Program-made: the position numbers and the translations under genes
Assembly: GCF_900016645.1 (NCBI RefSeq)
Contig: NZ_CDGJ01000032.1
Source of the DNA: Acididesulfobacillus acetoxydans
Lineage (GTDB): Bacteria > Bacillota > Desulfitobacteriia > Desulfitobacteriales > Desulfitobacteriaceae
Reading direction: 5' to 3' (one strand)
DNA: 64,000 bases
Shown here: positions 34,988 to 44,251 of the stretch, piece by piece
Layout of the letters: every line of letters begins with the position of its first letter
Numbering within the stretch: the first letter of the stretch is position 1
Notes under the pieces: model-generated
Databases searched by the model: none
What the model was told of the DNA's origin: nothing
What the model saw: only the letters and a program-made list of their open reading frames with translations

Positions 34988-36436
34988 GTGAAAGTCAATA
35001 TGGCGAGCCAAACAACGGTGGGCTTGAATTTGTTGTCGGAAGACCAAATAGAAGAAATTCATTCCGCGACATTACAAGTCCTGCAAACGGTCGGAGTAGA
35101 TGTCTACGAAGAGGAAGCTCTGGTGTTATTGAAGGGCTCCGGCGCCGACGTCGAAGGCAACAGGGTAAGGATTCCGGTTTGGATGGTGCAGGAGGCGTTG
35201 GCGAGCGCGCCAAAATCAGTGACGTTGTATAATCGTCAAGGGGAAGCGGCTTGCGTTCTGGAAAAGGGCAGAATTTATTATGGGAGCGGTTCGGATACGC
35301 CGTACACGATCGATTTGGAGACTGGCAAGAGACGTTTGGCGACCAATGAAGATGTGGGAAATGCCGCAAAGCTTGCTGATGCTTTGGAGCACATCAATTT
35401 CATTATGTCGTTAGGCCTGGCTTCGGACACTCCTAAAGAGTCTTCCGACGTCTATCAGTATCTGGCAATGGTTACGAATACAACTAAGCCCATTGTCTTC
35501 ACGGCGCATGATAAGCAAGGACTATTGGACATCCACGAGATATCCGCCTTGGTGGCCGGGGGTGAACGGGAATTGCGCAGGAAGCCCTTTCTGGCCTTAT
35601 ACGCGGAGCCGTCTTCCCCTCTGATGCATTCCAAGGAAGCGGTGGAAAAACTGTTGGCCTGCGCGGAAAAGGAAATTCCCGTCATTTATGTCCCGGCAAC
35701 GATGCGTGGGGCAACGGGCCCGGTAACTCCGGCCGGTTCTTTGGTCGTGGCCAATGCGGAGCAGTTGTCCGGGCTGGTGGTTCATCAGTTGAAGCGAAGA
35801 GGAGCGCCTTTCATCTACGGCGGCGGCACCCCGCCCATGGATTTGAGAACTTTCATCTGTTCCTACGGCTCGCCGGAACGAGACCTGGGCTGCACGGCCC
35901 TGGTCAAGATCGGCCAGCACTACAACCTGCCCACATTTACGACCGCTGGCTGCAGCGATGCGCATGTGTTTGACCAACAGGCCGGGATGGAAGCCGGGTT
36001 CAACCTTTTGATTGCCGGACTGGCCGGGGGTAATCTGATTCATGATGCGGGCTATATCGGGATTGGTCTCATTTCCTCAATGGAGATGCTTGTCCTATGT
36101 GATGAGACGGTTAATAATGTGAAATATTACCTAAACGGCATTGAAGTCAATACCGAAACGCTGGCGGTCGATGTCATTAAAGCGGTGGGCCCGGGCGGCA
36201 ATTTTATCGGAGAAGAGCATACCCTGAAGCATTTCCGCCAGAACCGCATCAATACCCATGTGCTGAACAGGGAAAACCTGGACAACTGGGAGCTGGGAGG
36301 CGCCAGGACCTTCGGTGAATTGGCGAACGAACGGGCGAAAGAACTGTTGGCGGAACATGAGGTGCCGTCCTTGCCTGCTGAGGTGCTCGATAGAATCGAA
36401 GAGATCGTCCGCAGGAAAAGGGGATTGGAGGAGTAA
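34988..36436 (+). CDS. MttB-family corrinoid-dependent methyltransferase 1 (non-pyrrolysine)
   Basis: Predicted to move a methyl group from a quaternary amine to a corrinoid protein. 482 residues of the trimethylamine/betaine methyltransferase superfamily (COG5598): N-terminal LSEDQIEEIHSATLQVLQTVGV, barrel segments GSGSDTPYTIDLETG and PVTPAGSLVVANAEQLSGL, and C-terminal GPGGNFIGEEHTLKHFR. The frame is open with no in-frame amber codon, so it belongs with MtgB/MtpB/MtcB-like enzymes rather than the pyrrolysine MttB. The GTG start follows AGGAGG. First gene after the sigma-54 promoter. The substrate is not determinable; the lyase next door suggests an aromatic amino-acid betaine. Confidence 0.92.
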   Translation: MKVNMASQTTVGLNLLSEDQIEEIHSATLQVLQTVGVDVYEEEALVLLKGSGADVEGNRVRIPVWMVQEALASAPKSVTLYNRQGEAACVLEKGRIYYGSGSDTPYTIDLETGKRRLATNEDVGNAAKLADALEHINFIMSLGLASDTPKESSDVYQYLAMVTNTTKPIVFTAHDKQGLLDIHEISALVAGGERELRRKPFLALYAEPSSPLMHSKEAVEKLLACAEKEIPVIYVPATMRGATGPVTPAGSLVVANAEQLSGLVVHQLKRRGAPFIYGGGTPPMDLRTFICSYGSPERDLGCTALVKIGQHYNLPTFTTAGCSDAHVFDQQAGMEAGFNLLIAGLAGGNLIHDAGYIGIGLISSMEMLVLCDETVNNVKYYLNGIEVNTETLAVDVIKAVGPGGNFIGEEHTLKHFRQNRINTHVLNRENLDNWELGGARTFGELANERAKELLAEHEVPSLPAEVLDRIEEIVRRKRGLEE

Positions 36437-36438
36437 AG

Positions 36439-38058
36439 ATGACAGACGGAAGCCAGCGGGAGCGACTTATTCTAAATGGGAAGGACCTGACTTTAAAGGA
36501 TATTGTCCGCGCAGCCCGGGGTATCGAAACGGAACCCGGCCGTTTCCCGGAAGTGCGCCTGTCGTCGGAAGCCGCAGCCAGACTGCGGGAAGTGCGTCAG
36601 TACATCGAGGAAAACTGGTTAAGGCCGGACGCTCCGACAATCTACGGGTTTAACTCCGGGGTCGGCAAGCTGAAAGACACCCACATTCCTCCGGAAGTGA
36701 ATGATGCTTTTCAGAAACTGATGATCGAATCCCACTGTTCCGGCATCGGGGAGGCCGCGCCGGAAGAAGTGGTGAGGGCGACGATGCTTATACGGGCCAA
36801 TGCCCTGGCTAAAGGGGTTTCCGGCGTGCGCATCCAAGTCGTGGAGAGACTCGTTGAAATGCTGAATCGCGGCGTACACCCGGTGATTCCCCTTTTGGGT
36901 TCTGTGGGGGCGAGCGGGGACTTGGCGCCGATGGCGCACCTGGTTTCGGCGCTGGTGGGACATCCGGAGGCTGAAGTTTTCTACAGGGGTGAACGGCTTT
37001 CAGCTCAAGAAGGACTGCAGCGCGCCGGAATGGAGGCTACTTTCACCATGAAGGCCAAGGATGTTCTGGGAATGATCAATGGTTGTACGTTTACCCTGGG
37101 CATGGCTGTTTTAGCGGCCTACGATGCCCGTCGGATCACCGCCTTGGCGGATATCGCCTGTGCCTTGAGCATGGAGGCTATGCGCGGGGAGATGGGTGCT
37201 TTTGATCCAAGGATTCAGGAAGCGCGTAATCATCCGGGGCAGATGGAAACCGCCGCCAATATCCGTCGTCTGCTTGCGGGAAGCCAGTGGACAACGGACA
37301 CGGCCAGGAAGATAAAACTGAAGGACGAAGTCCGGGACGGGGCGTGGCAGCCGCGGGTGCAGGACGCGTATGCTTTGCGCTGCGTGCCCCAGGTGCACGG
37401 CGCTGTCCTCGATGTACTCGCTTTCGTCGAGCAAATTTTGGTGCGGGAGGCGAATGCCGCAACGGACAACCCCCTCATGTTTATGGAGGAGGATGGGGAG
37501 TACACCGGGCTCAGCGGCGGAAATTTTCACGGAGAATACCTCGCTTTTGCGATGGATTTCCTGACGGTCGCCGTGCATGAGCTCGGAGATATTTCCGAGC
37601 GCCGGAGTGCCCGGCTGCTGGACCCGACCATGAGTTACGGGCTTCCGCGCAACTTGGTCGGGACGACGGTGGGGCTGAATACAGGTTTCACTTTGGCCCA
37701 GTGTAGTGCCGCTGCGTTGGTAAGTGAGAACAAAACACTGTGTTTCCCGGCCAGCGCGGATTCCATCCCAACAAAAAGCAACCAGGAAGACCATGTCAGC
37801 ATGTCGACATGGGCGGCCCGAAAAGCGCAAATGGTCATTAAGAATTTGTTTAAGATTCTCGGTATTGAAATTCTCTGCGCCGCTCAGGGAATCTCATGTA
37901 TTGAAGAGCAGCTTGCGGGCTTGCATTTGGCCCCGGCAACCCAAAAGGTATATGACCGTCTGCGTCAGGACGTGCCGGCTACAGGCGACGATCGCTATAT
38001 GAATAAGCAAATGCGCTTGGCGATTGCCCTGGCGGAAAATGATGCTTTTTTGCAGTAA
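36439..38058 (+). CDS. Histidine/aromatic amino-acid ammonia-lyase family enzyme (HAL-like; ergothionase candidate)
   Basis: MIO-dependent lyase of 539 residues. It eliminates an alpha-amine (or trimethylamine, if the substrate is a betaine) to give an acrylate such as urocanate. The MIO triad A158-S159-G160 sits in GSVGASGDLAPMAH. HAL-type active-site positions are kept: Tyr69 (YGFNSG), His99 (ESHCSG, the imidazole-contacting His in HutH, absent in PAL), Gln308/Tyr311/Arg314 (VQDAYALRC), Phe363 (GNFH) and Glu450 (NQEDHVSM). The usual NGTQ reads NGCT (214-217). It lies between two mttB genes with a 2-base gap upstream and no other hut genes nearby, so ordinary histidine degradation is less likely than a trimethylated histidine. 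That is inference. Confidence 0.9.
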   Translation: MTDGSQRERLILNGKDLTLKDIVRAARGIETEPGRFPEVRLSSEAAARLREVRQYIEENWLRPDAPTIYGFNSGVGKLKDTHIPPEVNDAFQKLMIESHCSGIGEAAPEEVVRATMLIRANALAKGVSGVRIQVVERLVEMLNRGVHPVIPLLGSVGASGDLAPMAHLVSALVGHPEAEVFYRGERLSAQEGLQRAGMEATFTMKAKDVLGMINGCTFTLGMAVLAAYDARRITALADIACALSMEAMRGEMGAFDPRIQEARNHPGQMETAANIRRLLAGSQWTTDTARKIKLKDEVRDGAWQPRVQDAYALRCVPQVHGAVLDVLAFVEQILVREANAATDNPLMFMEEDGEYTGLSGGNFHGEYLAFAMDFLTVAVHELGDISERRSARLLDPTMSYGLPRNLVGTTVGLNTGFTLAQCSAAALVSENKTLCFPASADSIPTKSNQEDHVSMSTWAARKAQMVIKNLFKILGIEILCAAQGISCIEEQLAGLHLAPATQKVYDRLRQDVPATGDDRYMNKQMRLAIALAENDAFLQ

Positions 38059-38070
38059 AGGAGTGAGAGT

Positions 38071-39501
38071 ATGAATTCTTGGCTGGAAGTGCTCAAGCCG
38101 GAGGAGATTGAAGAAATACACGCCGCGTCTCTGGAAGTTCTGGAAGACGTGGGCGTGGAGTTTCAGCTGGAAGAGGCGCGCGCCGCTTTCCAAGCCCATG
38201 GCGCCAGAGTGGCAGGCAGCCGGGTCTATATTCCGCGTCTGCTGATCGAGCAGGCCTTAACAGCGGCTCCGGAGCGCTTTCTCCTAGAAGCCAGGAATCC
38301 TGCCCGGTCAGTGTGGATAGGGGGTGGGGAAACCGTCTTTGCTCCACCAGCCGGATGCGTCTATGTGCAAGCCACCGGGACGGCACGGCGAAGCGCGGTA
38401 CCGGCAGATTATATCGATCTTGTGCGTCTCGTGCACCAAAGTACGCATTATGGAACCAACGGCGGCGGGATCGTCATTCCCGAAGGTGATTTCGGTTCCG
38501 ATGAGGAAAAATTCGCCTGGCTCCTGCTGGCTGGGCATTGGTATTCAGACAAGCCTCAGATGGGCTTGAACTTAGGTGCGAAGGTTTCCCGGCTGGCGCT
38601 GGATTTCAGCAGAATGGCTTTTGGCGGCCGGCCTGGATGCCGCATTTTAGGGACGATTAATCCAGATTCGCCGCTCATGTTTTCGCCAGAGATGCTGGCA
38701 AGCCTGCTCATTTACGCGCGGGAAGGGCAGGGCCTAATCGTCGCGCCCTGCAGCATGGCGATAGCCACCAGCCCGGCTACGCTGGCCGGAACCTTAGTCG
38801 TAAACAATGCGGAGATTTTGGCGGGCTTGACCTTGGCCCAGCTAGTCCGTCCGGGAACACCTGTGGTTTATGGCAATACCTCGACGATTGCCGATATGAA
38901 AACAATGGCGATTGCCCTGGGGGCCCCGGAGCTGTCCCTGCTGGTTTTAGGCACGGCACAAATGGCCCGGCGCTACCGTCTTCCTTCGCGGGCCGGCGGC
39001 TCCCTCACAGATGCCAAGGAGCCGGATATGCAAGCCGGGCTGGAGTCCATGCTTTCCCTGCTGTCCACGGTCGCGGGCGGCGTGAGCATTGTCATGCATG
39101 CCGGAGGAATCTTGGATTCTTTTCTGACCTTGTCTTATGAAAAGCTGATTATTGACGAAGATACAGGGGGTATGGCCAAACGCTTTCAGCGGGGGATCGA
39201 GGTCAACCGGGAGACCTTGGCGCTGGAAGCGATTGCCGATCGGGGCGCCGGCGGCAATTTCCTGGATCATGAGCACACCCTGAAGCATTTTCGGAACGAG
39301 ATCTGGCGCCCGCAGCTGAGCGACAGGGAGGTTTATCAGGAAGGGCGCGATTATCAAGCCTACACTTTGGCCAAAGCCACCCAGGCCTGGCAGAAAAGGC
39401 TGGAGGGCTACTCCCGGCCGGTTCTGCCGGAGGAAGTTGAACGGGAAATGCTGGATTTCTATCATCAAAGATTTGGCTCCGAGCCGGTTTTGGATGTTTG
39501 A
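38071..39501 (+). CDS. MttB-family corrinoid-dependent methyltransferase 2 (non-pyrrolysine)
   Basis: Paralogue of the gene at 34988, 476 residues, with the same layout: LKPEEIEEIHAASLEVLEDVGV, PATLAGTLVVNNAEILAGL, TLSYEKLIIDEDTGGMAKRF, RGAGGNFLDHEHTLKHFRNE. Open frame without amber codon. The two copies are clearly divergent, so they may take successive methyl groups or different betaines. A GGAGTGAGAG leader precedes the ATG 12 bases after the lyase stop. Confidence 0.92.
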   Translation: MNSWLEVLKPEEIEEIHAASLEVLEDVGVEFQLEEARAAFQAHGARVAGSRVYIPRLLIEQALTAAPERFLLEARNPARSVWIGGGETVFAPPAGCVYVQATGTARRSAVPADYIDLVRLVHQSTHYGTNGGGIVIPEGDFGSDEEKFAWLLLAGHWYSDKPQMGLNLGAKVSRLALDFSRMAFGGRPGCRILGTINPDSPLMFSPEMLASLLIYAREGQGLIVAPCSMAIATSPATLAGTLVVNNAEILAGLTLAQLVRPGTPVVYGNTSTIADMKTMAIALGAPELSLLVLGTAQMARRYRLPSRAGGSLTDAKEPDMQAGLESMLSLLSTVAGGVSIVMHAGGILDSFLTLSYEKLIIDEDTGGMAKRFQRGIEVNRETLALEAIADRGAGGNFLDHEHTLKHFRNEIWRPQLSDREVYQEGRDYQAYTLAKATQAWQKRLEGYSRPVLPEEVEREMLDFYHQRFGSEPVLDV

Positions 39502-39590
39502 GGAAAGGTTTTCGGCAGCAGATACTTTACAGGCAGGAAATTGCTGTTTCGGGTTTATTGATGCCTGAAATGTGAGAGGAGTAATAGGCA

Positions 39591-40220
39591 ATGGACTTTA
39601 AAGGAATGAACGAGCATGTCCTGAAGGGAAATGTGGAAGAAGTAACCCGGGGAACCCAAGAGATGCTGGAGAGCGGAGCGGAACCCCTCCGAATTATCAG
39701 TGAAGGTTTAATTCCGGGAATGAATGTGGTTGGAGGTTTGTTCAAAAAAGGAGAAATGTTTGTCCCGGAAGTGATGCGTTCGGCCAAAGCCATGAGCGCC
39801 GGCATTGCCTTGGTTAGACCGCTGATCGCCGACTCGGACATTCCTACACGCGGCACTGTCTTAATGGGGACCGTGAGAGGAGATCTGCACGATATTGGCA
39901 AGAACCTTGTCAGCATGATGTTGGAGAGCCAAGGTTTCACCGTCATTGATCTGGGAGTCAACATTACTCCGGAACAGTTTGTGGCCGCGGCTGAAAAGCA
40001 TCGACCTCAAATCATCGGGATGTCAGCCTTGCTCACGACCACCATGCTGGCCATGAGGGAGACGATCAAGGCTTTGCAAGAGGTAAATTTAACGGACGGG
40101 ATTAAAGTGATGATCGGGGGTGCTCCGGTTACCGCGGCTTTTGCCAAGGAAATCGGTGCCGACGGATATGCTCCGGATGCCGGGAGCGCCGTCGAATTGT
40201 GCGAACAGTTTGTGGCCTGA
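39591..40220 (+). CDS. Corrinoid (cobalamin-binding) protein of the methyltransferase system
   Basis: Carries the methyl group from the MttB-like enzymes to a second methyltransferase. 209 residues: an N-terminal four-helix cap (about 1-85: GLIPGMNVVGGLFKKGEMFVPEVM reads as in MtbC/MttC) and a Rossmann B12 domain with the cobalt-ligand motif GDLHDIGKN (His100), GVNITPEQFV, SALLTTTM and IGGAPVT. The start follows GAGAGGAG. The ATP-dependent corrinoid activator (RamA type) and the tetrahydrofolate methyltransferase are not in the window. Confidence 0.95.
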   Translation: MDFKGMNEHVLKGNVEEVTRGTQEMLESGAEPLRIISEGLIPGMNVVGGLFKKGEMFVPEVMRSAKAMSAGIALVRPLIADSDIPTRGTVLMGTVRGDLHDIGKNLVSMMLESQGFTVIDLGVNITPEQFVAAAEKHRPQIIGMSALLTTTMLAMRETIKALQEVNLTDGIKVMIGGAPVTAAFAKEIGADGYAPDAGSAVELCEQFVA

Positions 40221-40295
40221 GCGCAGCGTCTGCCCGCATGCGGAATGCTGACTGCGGAGATCCTGAACGTTTGATCGGAAAGAAGGATGAAAGGG

Positions 40296-40778
40296 ATGGA
40301 ATTGCGGTTTACAGTGAACGGGCAGAAGCAGGTCCTGGAGGTTGAACCGCAAGCCCGGCTGCTTGACGTTCTACGGGAGCAACTTGGTTTGACGGGAGCA
40401 AAAGAAGGGTGCGGCGAAGGAGAGTGCGGGGCCTGTACCGTGCTGGTGGATAATCTTGCGGTTAACTCCTGCCTGGTTCTCGCACATCAGGCCCGGGGCA
40501 GGTCAGTGACAACCGTGGAAGGCCTCGCTCCTTCCGGCAAATTGGACGCTCTGCAACAGGCATTTATCCAGAAGGGTGCGATTCAATGCGGATACTGCAC
40601 GCCGGGCATGCTAATGTCCGCCAAGGCGCTGCTCCTGCGAAAGCCGAAGCCAACTGAAGAGGAGATACGGATGGCCCTGGCCGGTAACTTGTGCCGCTGT
40701 ACCGGTTATGTCAATATACTCAGGGCTGTTCAAGATGCCGCCGGTACCGCCGAATCCGGGGAGGTGCGGAAAGCATGA
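40296..40778 (+). CDS. Molybdenum hydroxylase, small [2Fe-2S] subunit
   Basis: Electron-transfer subunit of a xanthine-dehydrogenase/CoxS-type enzyme, about 160 residues. The plant-ferredoxin-like cluster motif (GCGEGECGACTVLVD...C) and the second cluster (GAIQCGYCTPGM, GNLCRCTGY) are both complete. ATG 40296 is preferred because AGAAGG is 9 bases upstream; ATG 40287 abuts it. Its stop overlaps the next start as ATGA. Role in this cluster: probably hydroxylation of a heteroaromatic ring such as an imidazole product, inferred. Confidence 0.93.
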   Translation: MELRFTVNGQKQVLEVEPQARLLDVLREQLGLTGAKEGCGEGECGACTVLVDNLAVNSCLVLAHQARGRSVTTVEGLAPSGKLDALQQAFIQKGAIQCGYCTPGMLMSAKALLLRKPKPTEEEIRMALAGNLCRCTGYVNILRAVQDAAGTAESGEVRKA

Positions 40779-41779
40779 TGCACAAATTCCGGATGGCATG
40801 CCCGGACAGTGTTGCAGAAACCTTGGAGCTTCTGGCCGGAATGGAGGGGGAAATCGCCTATCTGGGCGGAGGGACGGATTTGGTCCCGCAGATGCAGGAT
40901 GGCCGCAGACAGCCCGACTGGGTGGTTGACCTGTCACAAATCCCGGAACTCGCTTGTATCCGTTTTGACGGTGAGCGGATCCGGCTGGGCAGCACCGCGA
41001 CCTTTACCCAAATTGCCGGCAGTGCCCTGATTGAAGAACAGGGCCGCTGCCTGGCGCAAGCCGCCGGACAGGTAGGGTCGGTTCAGATCCGAAACCGGGC
41101 AACGCTGGGAGGCAACATCGCTTCGGCTTCTCCGGCGGGCGACAGTTTGCCGGTCTTGTTGGCGCTGGATGCCAAGCTTACGGTTCTGGGGCCTGCGGGG
41201 GAGCGGAGAATTTCTTTCGAGCGTTTTCAGATCGAACCGGGAGAGGGATTAAGGCGCGGAGAATTAATTGCCGGGATCGATTTTGCGGCGGGGAGCAGAG
41301 GACATACCGGGGACGGGAGGCATGTCCCTGCCGACAAGTCGGATTTCAGCGCCGGCGGTAGGCATCCAATACGGGTAAGTGCCTTTGGAAAAATAGGATC
41401 GCGGCAGAGCGTGACGATCGCTAAGCTGAATATGGCAGCTTTTCTGGAGATGGAGCCGGGAGAGGGCATTGTGGTGAAGTCGAGGCTGGCCTTAGGGGCG
41501 CTGGGCCGGCATCCTTTCCGGTTGAGGAACGTTGAAGAGGAAATGCGCGGACGCCGGCTGGACGATTCTTTGATTGTGGATGTGACGAAGCGTTTGCAGG
41601 AAGTGGTGGATGGGGCCATTCCCGGAAGGTATTCCCAGACTTATAAACGGCAGGCGATCCGGGGGTTGGCCGCAGACGTGTTTGGCGATTTACAGCAGCA
41701 AGTGTCTGTCGAGAAAGCATCTTCGTCAAACGGCCCGGATCAGGGAGGGGGGAAGGAGGAACAGGAAATTGGCTGTTAG
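40775..41779 (+). CDS. Molybdenum hydroxylase, medium FAD-binding subunit
   Basis: About 334 residues of the CoxM/XdhB family: FAD motifs YLGGGTDLVPQM and NRATLGGNIASASPAGDSLP. Between the FAD domain and the usual AKLNMAA segment there is an extra ~28-residue Gly/His-rich stretch (GRGHTGDGRHVP region, about 172-198) not typical of the family. The ATG at 40775 overlaps the previous stop. It ends inside the start region of the large subunit. Confidence 0.9.
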   Translation: MMHKFRMACPDSVAETLELLAGMEGEIAYLGGGTDLVPQMQDGRRQPDWVVDLSQIPELACIRFDGERIRLGSTATFTQIAGSALIEEQGRCLAQAAGQVGSVQIRNRATLGGNIASASPAGDSLPVLLALDAKLTVLGPAGERRISFERFQIEPGEGLRRGELIAGIDFAAGSRGHTGDGRHVPADKSDFSAGGRHPIRVSAFGKIGSRQSVTIAKLNMAAFLEMEPGEGIVVKSRLALGALGRHPFRLRNVEEEMRGRRLDDSLIVDVTKRLQEVVDGAIPGRYSQTYKRQAIRGLAADVFGDLQQQVSVEKASSSNGPDQGGGKEEQEIGC

Positions 41780-44084
41780 AGGCAACTTAGAAGATTCAGA
41801 GAACAGGCACGAGACAGCGGGGCCTGAGAAGCTCAAACAGGTAGGACGCAGTTATCCGCTTCATGATGCGGAGGCCAAAGCCACAGGACGTATCCGCTAC
41901 ACAGGGGATATGAGCCTGCAGGGCATGCTTTGCGCCAGGATCCTTTTTAGTCCTCTTCCCCATGCGCGTATCAGGAGAATTGATGCCGCAGGGGCACTGG
42001 CGCTTCCCGGCGTTTACGGTGTGTTTACGCATGAGAATACGCCTGATGTCCTGTACAACAGCCAGGTGTGGTATGCCGGACAAGAAGCGCTGAAGGATGA
42101 ACGGCTGTTCCCGGATACCGTGCGTTATATCGGGGACCGGGTCGCCGCTGTTGTGGCCGCGAATGAACAGACGGCCGCCAAGGCTTTAGGCCTGATAAAA
42201 GTCGACTACGAGGAACTTCCCGCGGTTTTTGAAGCGGAGCAAGCTTTGCGGACGGATGTGCCGGTGCCGGCTCTCGCTCCGTGGGCATCCCCCTTCTTCA
42301 GCAAGGAAATTTCTGTCGGCCATGTGGATGAATGCTTTGAGGCGCCTGATGCTGTCGTTATCGAAGACCGGGTGGAGACTCCGAAGATACACCATGCCGC
42401 ATTGGAACCTCATGTCTGTGTGGCTTATCCCGATCATAACGGTAAAATCACGGTGCTCACACCCTGCCAGATCCTCTATTCCGTCCGTCTGGTTGTTGCA
42501 ACGGTTTTGGGGCTGCCGTTCAATAAGGTCCGGGTGCTCAAGACGCCGATGGGCGGCTCGTTTGGCGGGAAGCAAGAAGTGACATTGGAACCGCTGGCCG
42601 CTTTTTTTGCCCTGGCAACCGGCAGGCCGGTGAAGATTCAGCTGACTCGGCATGAGAGCATTATTTCCACACGCACCCGCACAAAGACCATCGGGTACGT
42701 GCGAACAGCCTGGGATAAGGCAGGCAATCTGTTGGCCCGCGATCTAAAAACCGTGATCGACACCGGTGCCTATACCTCGAACGGAGCGATTATCGGGATG
42801 GCCATGGGCAAGAAAGCCTTTCGTTTATACCGGATTCCCAATCAACGCTACCGGACAGAATCGGTCCATACCAACACTCCCGTCGCCGGCGCGGCCAGAG
42901 GTTATGGTTCACCGCAGATCCATGCGATCACAGAGATCAACATCGATCATGCGGCAAGGAGGCTGGGAATAGATCCGGTTAAACTGCGCCTGCGCAATCT
43001 CGTGCGCCCGGGGGATTTGGATGCCGGCGGCGGGCCGCCGTTGGGTCAGGCCCAAATCATCGCATGTGTCGCGGAAGGCGCTAAAGCGTTTGGCTGGGCC
43101 CAAAGGCGCGATGCTCCCCACGGGACGGGCCGCTTCCGGCGAGGCGCAGGCATGGCCTGTGCCACCCATTCCAACGGGTATTTTGGGGGATTTCAGGATT
43201 TTACGACCATGACTTTGCGCATGCTGGAAGACGGCAGTATGATTTTGAATTCCGGGATTCAGGATTTGGGCTGCGGGACGGTTACCAGCATGAAGCAGAT
43301 CATTGCCGAAGTTATGGCGATTTCTCCCGATAGAATCGAAGCGCCCGAGGGAGATACGGAGACGAGCCCCTATGATGTGGGTTCGCAGGCCAGCCGGGTT
43401 ACGCATGTAGCCGGAGCCTGTGCTTTGCATACAGCCGGGAAGCTGAAAGAAAAACTGTGCCGGGAAGCTGCCAAACTGTTGGAGTGCGCTCCGGATGAAG
43501 TGATTTTACAGTCGGAAAGAATACGATCCGCGGCCCATCCTGAGAAAGACTGTTCCTATGGCGAAATGGTCAGTCTCATTCAGGAAAAAAACCGGACGGA
43601 GATCATTATTACGGAGACATTTCAAGCACAGGACAACCCGGGTTCCTACGGAGCTGATTTTGTGGAAGTCGAAGTGGATACGTGGACAGGTCTTGTCCGG
43701 GTGGTGGAAGTGCTGGCAGTGCATGACGTCGGCAGGGCTATCAATCCCGGTTTTGTCCGGGGGCAGATTTACGGAGGAGTGCAAATGGGCATCGGCTACG
43801 CCCTGACGGAAGACATCGCTGTTGATCCGGTCAGCGGCCGGGCGAAGGGCGATCGCTTCAGCCGTTATCACCTAGTTAACATGCCGGATATGCCTCCCGT
43901 ACGGGTGATCCTGATCGAAAAAGGCGGGGATCTGGGACCGTTCGGAGCTAAAAGCATCGGGGAAATCGCCACTTGCCCGACCGCTCCGGCCGTAGTCAAT
44001 GCGGTTAACCAAGCTCTGGGGACCAACTTGGAGACTTTGCCCCTGACGCCGGAAAGGATATTACGGGCGCTTGCTTGTCAATAA
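41769..44084 (+). CDS. Molybdenum hydroxylase, large molybdopterin-binding subunit
   Basis: Catalytic subunit, about 771 residues, xanthine dehydrogenase/CoxL superfamily. Seen: N-terminal GRSYPLHDAEAKATGRIRYTGDM, MGGSFGGKQE, AARGYGSPQ (counterpart of AFRGFGxPQ), DLGCGTVTSMKQ, and C-terminal GAKSIGEIATCPTAPAVVNA with the catalytic Glu. It lacks the CO-dehydrogenase AYRGAGR form, so a purine/heteroaromatic type is more likely. The TTG at 41769 follows AAGGAGG by 9 bases and overlaps the medium subunit stop; the longer frame from 41610 is a shadow. The Moco cofactor form and substrate cannot be read from sequence. Confidence 0.92.
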   Translation: MAVRGNLEDSENRHETAGPEKLKQVGRSYPLHDAEAKATGRIRYTGDMSLQGMLCARILFSPLPHARIRRIDAAGALALPGVYGVFTHENTPDVLYNSQVWYAGQEALKDERLFPDTVRYIGDRVAAVVAANEQTAAKALGLIKVDYEELPAVFEAEQALRTDVPVPALAPWASPFFSKEISVGHVDECFEAPDAVVIEDRVETPKIHHAALEPHVCVAYPDHNGKITVLTPCQILYSVRLVVATVLGLPFNKVRVLKTPMGGSFGGKQEVTLEPLAAFFALATGRPVKIQLTRHESIISTRTRTKTIGYVRTAWDKAGNLLARDLKTVIDTGAYTSNGAIIGMAMGKKAFRLYRIPNQRYRTESVHTNTPVAGAARGYGSPQIHAITEINIDHAARRLGIDPVKLRLRNLVRPGDLDAGGGPPLGQAQIIACVAEGAKAFGWAQRRDAPHGTGRFRRGAGMACATHSNGYFGGFQDFTTMTLRMLEDGSMILNSGIQDLGCGTVTSMKQIIAEVMAISPDRIEAPEGDTETSPYDVGSQASRVTHVAGACALHTAGKLKEKLCREAAKLLECAPDEVILQSERIRSAAHPEKDCSYGEMVSLIQEKNRTEIIITETFQAQDNPGSYGADFVEVEVDTWTGLVRVVEVLAVHDVGRAINPGFVRGQIYGGVQMGIGYALTEDIAVDPVSGRAKGDRFSRYHLVNMPDMPPVRVILIEKGGDLGPFGAKSIGEIATCPTAPAVVNAVNQALGTNLETLPLTPERILRALACQ

Positions 44085-44171
44085 GTTTTTAACATGCAAT
44101 AATATCTGGCAGAGAAATGCTTTTTTTGCACCCGTCTCAAGCTAAGCGTAAACCCGGTCTTATGGTTATGG

Positions 44172-44190
44172 GCGCAAAATGATTTTGCAT
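44172..44190. promoter_or_regulatory. Dyad upstream of the transporter promoter, same core as at 34733
   Basis: GCGCAA-N7-TTGCAT, a match to GTGCAA-N7-TTGCAC at 34733-34751 with identical spacing. Centre about 85 bases before the -12 element. Likely binding site of the activator encoded at 32981 (inferred). Confidence 0.65.
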
Positions 44191-44251
44191 CTCTACCGGG
44201 CTTAACTCGAGAAGGTCAGCGTACACAGCGTTTTCAATATTATCTGAGAGT

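Noticed and set aside
34988..39501. Possibility that the MttB-like genes are pyrrolysine trimethylamine methyltransferases
   Set aside because: Both are full-length frames with no in-frame amber codon, and their lengths match the non-pyrrolysine subgroup.
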